Assembly: GCF_030445035.2 (NCBI RefSeq)
Contig: NC_080678.1
Span: 114,678,599-114,742,598, forward strand
DNA length: 64,000 nucleotides
Origin: Dasypus novemcinctus
Lineage: Eukaryota; Chordata; Mammalia; Cingulata; Dasypodidae
Direction of reading: 5' to 3'
Below are positions 61,029 through 64,000 of the stretch, in pieces. Under the pieces are notes generated by a model. It saw only the letters and a program-made list of their open reading frames with translations, was not told where the DNA came from and did no database searches. The position numbers were made by a program, and so were the translations under genes. Every line of letters begins with the position of its first letter. Within the stretch, counting starts at the first letter, position 1.

Positions 61029-62892
61029 AAATATTCCTTCTGCCCCTTTTCCCTTCTCTTCTCCTGCTGGGACACCCAGGACACGTATGTTTGCATGCCT
61101 TTTGCTGTCATTTAGTTCCCTGAGACCTTGTTCAATTTTTCCATTCTTTTCTTCATCTCCTCTTTTGTATGTTCACTTTCAGAGGCCATTTCTTCAAGAT
61201 CACCAATCCTTTCTTTTGCCTCCTCAAATCTGCTATTATATGATTCCAATCTTTTTTAAATTTCATTGATGGCGCCTTTCATTCCCATAAGGTCTGCTAA
61301 TTTTCTATGTATGCTTTCAAATTCTTCTTTGTACTCATCTTAATATCCTTAATCTCTTTAGCCATCTCATTGAATTTATTAAGATTTGTTTGAACATCTA
61401 TGATTAGTTGTCTCAACTCCTTTATGTCATCTGGAGGCTTATCTTGTTCCTTTACCTGGGACATAGCTTCCTGTTTCTTGGTGTGGATTGTAATTTTTTT
61501 GTCGGTGTCTTTGCATCTAGCTTACTAGGGTATTTTTTCTGGGTGCAGTTTTTCTCTCTAGTTTAGGGCTTCCTGCCCTTTCTCCCTTGCTGGTTATGCA
61601 GTAGGAGCCAAGCATGTAGTTGGTCCTGTAAGCTGTGGAGGCTCAAGCTGCCCTCATTGCACCAGGGACCAATGAAGCTTCTTCCAACTTTCTCCTTTGC
61701 CAGGGACAGGGACAGAGTCATAGCTGTGTGGAATAATCCATGTGCAGGCCTAGACTGTAGTTGCCCAGAGAGACTGATGGAGCTTCACATCCCTTTCTCC
61801 CCTACCTGGGGCAAGGATGGAACTGCAGGTGTGGGCAGCAATCTCTGCAGTGCAGGTCTAAGATGACTGCAGTTCCCCTGGTAGTCTTCTGAGTTTCAGT
61901 CTATGCCAGCCAGAGTTCCCTGCTGTTGCCTGTCTAGGCTGGTGCAGGGCTCCTCAGCCTCCTCCCTGCCAGAGGTGGGGCTGAAGCCTAGGTGGGCTGC
62001 AGGCTGATCTTTGTGAAAGAAACTGTCAGCCCAGCTTCCCCTCAGGCTGGGGGTGGAGTCAGAATGGTGGCTACTGGCCTCTTTCTGACTTGGGCTGGTT
62101 CTCACCCCAGCTGTTCCCAGGGTTATCTCTTAGCCAGCCAACTCTCCCAATCAGTAGCTGAAATCGGCAGTCAACCGTCTCCTCCTCCCCTGTCTCTGGG
62201 AAATGAAGCCTCCAATTCCCATCACAGAACAGCTCCTGGGGTGGCTTGCACCACCAGAGTAGGATCATCACCTGTGTCCATGGTTTGGCCAGTAATTTCC
62301 CAGAGAGGCTGGCACAGGTCCCTGCAGCTTCCTCCCTGCTGGAGGTGGCACTGGGGCCGAGGCTGGAGCTACAATCTGACCTGGAGGGAAAGAAGCCAGT
62401 TCCCACCAGCACTGGGATCCTCAGTCCGCCCCACTTCCCCTCATGCCAGGCGCGGAGTTAAGATGGTGGCTCCTGGCCTCTTTCTGACCTGGACAGGCTC
62501 AAACCTTAGCTGTTCTCAGCATCATACTGTAGCTGACTGAGTTTACCCATCAGTAACTGAAGTTGGTGCCCACCCATCTCTTCCTCCCCCATTTTGGGCA
62601 AGTGGAGCTTTCAATTCCAGCCGCGGAACAGCTCCCGAGGCGGCTTGTGCCTCCAGTGGAGGATGGGCACTGGCCTCCAGGGTGTGGAGCCTGTACTTAC
62701 GAGTCTTCTCTGCAGACGGGCAGTCTCCTCCTTCCACTCCTTCAAGGATGTGGCAGGATGCCCTTCTGGTCTCCTGGAGCCCCCAAACAGGATCTTCAGC
62801 TAGCTCCAGAGAGCTCTGGGTGTTTGCTAACTATCCTGTAGCAGGAGCCGACTCTAGGAGCTCCTTACTCTGCTGTCATCTTGCTGGTTCCC

Positions 62893-64000
62893 CAGGCGCA
62901 GTCATTTTTGATGGAAATGAGACTTTGTGGAGGAGGTAAAATTTGGGTTATCTTTTAAAAGATGAGTAGATGAGAAAAAAAAAGGGCATTCCAAAGAGAA
63001 GAAGAGTGTATATAAAAGCTTAGAGATGGGGAGAGCTTAGTGAATGTAAGATTTGGCCACATTCTGAGCCCCCTGAGCAGGCTACCCTGGTCCCTGACAC
63101 GGTGGGATTGCTGCAGGTCAGCACAGGCACCATGGGGCCAATGAGTGACCCCAGCCAGGGGACAGCAGGTCTCTGACCCAGGAGGCGTCCACCCAGCAGT
63201 AGCGTGTCTGTGTGCTGGAAGGTTCTCCGAGCACTCCCGGGCAGCTCGTGGCCCCCAAATCCAATACCCACTGTGTCCCGGGTTGGGGGTCAGGCCCCGT
63301 GTCTTGCGGAGGAAAGCCCTGAGCTTCCTGAGGTGCCGGGCCCCTCCTCAACCCCAGCTGCGTGGGGCTTGCTTCCACCTGCCTCCTGTGTCCTCCACCG
63401 TCCCTCGTGCATGAGGCCCTGAGGTGACCCCACCACACAGGACAGGCCCTGGTGTGTGCTTGGGGTGTGGGGAGAGACGCATGAAGTCAGCAGGGCCCGG
63501 GGACCTCACGTGGTTCCAGTGGCCATTCCTGTGTGGCTTGGAGGCTGTGACATGACCGTTTCCTGGGGCCCCTGCTTGGCTGTCCTGGGTGGTGTCTTAG
63601 CTTCCTCCAGCTGCCGTGGAAGTTTCCTGAGCTCCATGGCTTCGGGTGCGCACACTGGCCCGTCCTCCATCCACAGGCTGGAGGGGGTCTCCAGGCCCCT
63701 TGGCCTCACCTGGTGATGTGCACAGCTCTGCAGGCCCCTCGAGGACCTGGGCGCCCTGGGCTCGCTTTCCAGCAGCCGGGGGGCCACGTGCCTGAGAGCA
63801 GGGCTGTCTTGACATCAGGTGCCTGGTCTGGAGCGGGGCACGGGCAGGCCCTCGTGGAAGGCCAGGCAGACACGGGTACACAGGCGAGCTGGAGGACCGC
63901 GGCCCCGGGCCTGAGCCGAGGGGGGTGGGCGAGCACCCGCCGGGGCCCTGCTGGGCCTGTCCTGCTGAGGCTGGCCTCTGGGGCACCGGGGGTGCTGGGC
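62893..64000. other. Unannotated downstream flank
   Basis: GC-rich from 63060. No exon, RNA gene or clear repeat recognised; the overlapping frames on both strands are chance frames. Confidence 0.55.

Larger units (their letters stand above)
58700..62892 (-). mobile_element. Antisense LINE-1, internally deleted, with two insertions
   Basis: 3' untranslated region at 58700-59835 with repeated modules, short ORF2 remnant around the solo LTR, ORF1 (60190-61470, interrupted by repeat X) and a 5' untranslated region to 62892 whose complement begins ccagcaagatgacagcagag. The flanks ggcacaggcatttt and ggcgcagtcatttt suggest a target duplication with two changes. Confidence 0.8.

Noticed and set aside
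1-64000. Prokaryotic defence, phage or operon systems
   Set aside because: Intron-exon structure, mammalian SINE, LINE and LTR families and poly(A) signals show a mammalian genome.

Overview
This is a stretch of mammalian nuclear genome. It has long introns, canonical GT/AG splice sites, and abundant LINE-1, MaLR/ERVL LTR, MIR and L2 remains. Several tRNA-derived SINEs look like the DAS elements of armadillos (tRNA-Ala-like A box, B box of the GGTTCGA type, A-rich tail). Together with an unusual shared repeat family this points to a xenarthran, most likely the nine-banded armadillo (inference from repeats; no database was searched).

One protein gene is recognisable: an ANTXRL (anthrax toxin receptor-like) orthologue on the + strand. 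Sixteen exons were placed between 16110 and 57383 (15 of them with good support, the last tentative). Their reading frame is continuous across every junction. They encode most of a von Willebrand A (vWA) domain (exons 2-8), the Ig-like extracellular domain (9-12), an unusually long Pro/Lys/Glu-rich stem plus one membrane segment (13), and a short cytoplasmic tail related to the conserved ANTXR tail (14-17). The signal-peptide exon was not found. The vWA metal site is degenerate at two of the four positions that can be seen. Intron 13 opens with a minisatellite whose units each begin with a 5' splice-site sequence.

Upstream flank (1-16109): an old antisense LINE-1 carrying nested insertions (1-6815), a DAS SINE, an LTR fragment, a 926-bp GC-rich solo retroviral LTR with perfect 6-bp target duplications (10637-11562), and inverted copies of the xenarthran repeat. 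Intron 9 (20875-29168) holds a complete MaLR-type element (LTR-internal-LTR). It is inserted in a TG-rich tract, contains a LINE-1 with its own target duplication, and has a 17-copy minisatellite in its internal part. Intron 10 (29268-48189) holds about 15 kb of antisense LINE-1 with nested SINEs, then a TAF13 retrocopy joined head-on to the 5' end of a LINE-1. The downstream flank (57772-64000) contains an antisense LINE-1 broken by a 291-bp solo LTR with 6-bp duplications and by another copy of the xenarthran repeat.

The long open frames in the GC-rich introns and flanks are chance frames. No tRNA, rRNA, CRISPR or bacterial-type feature was seen.
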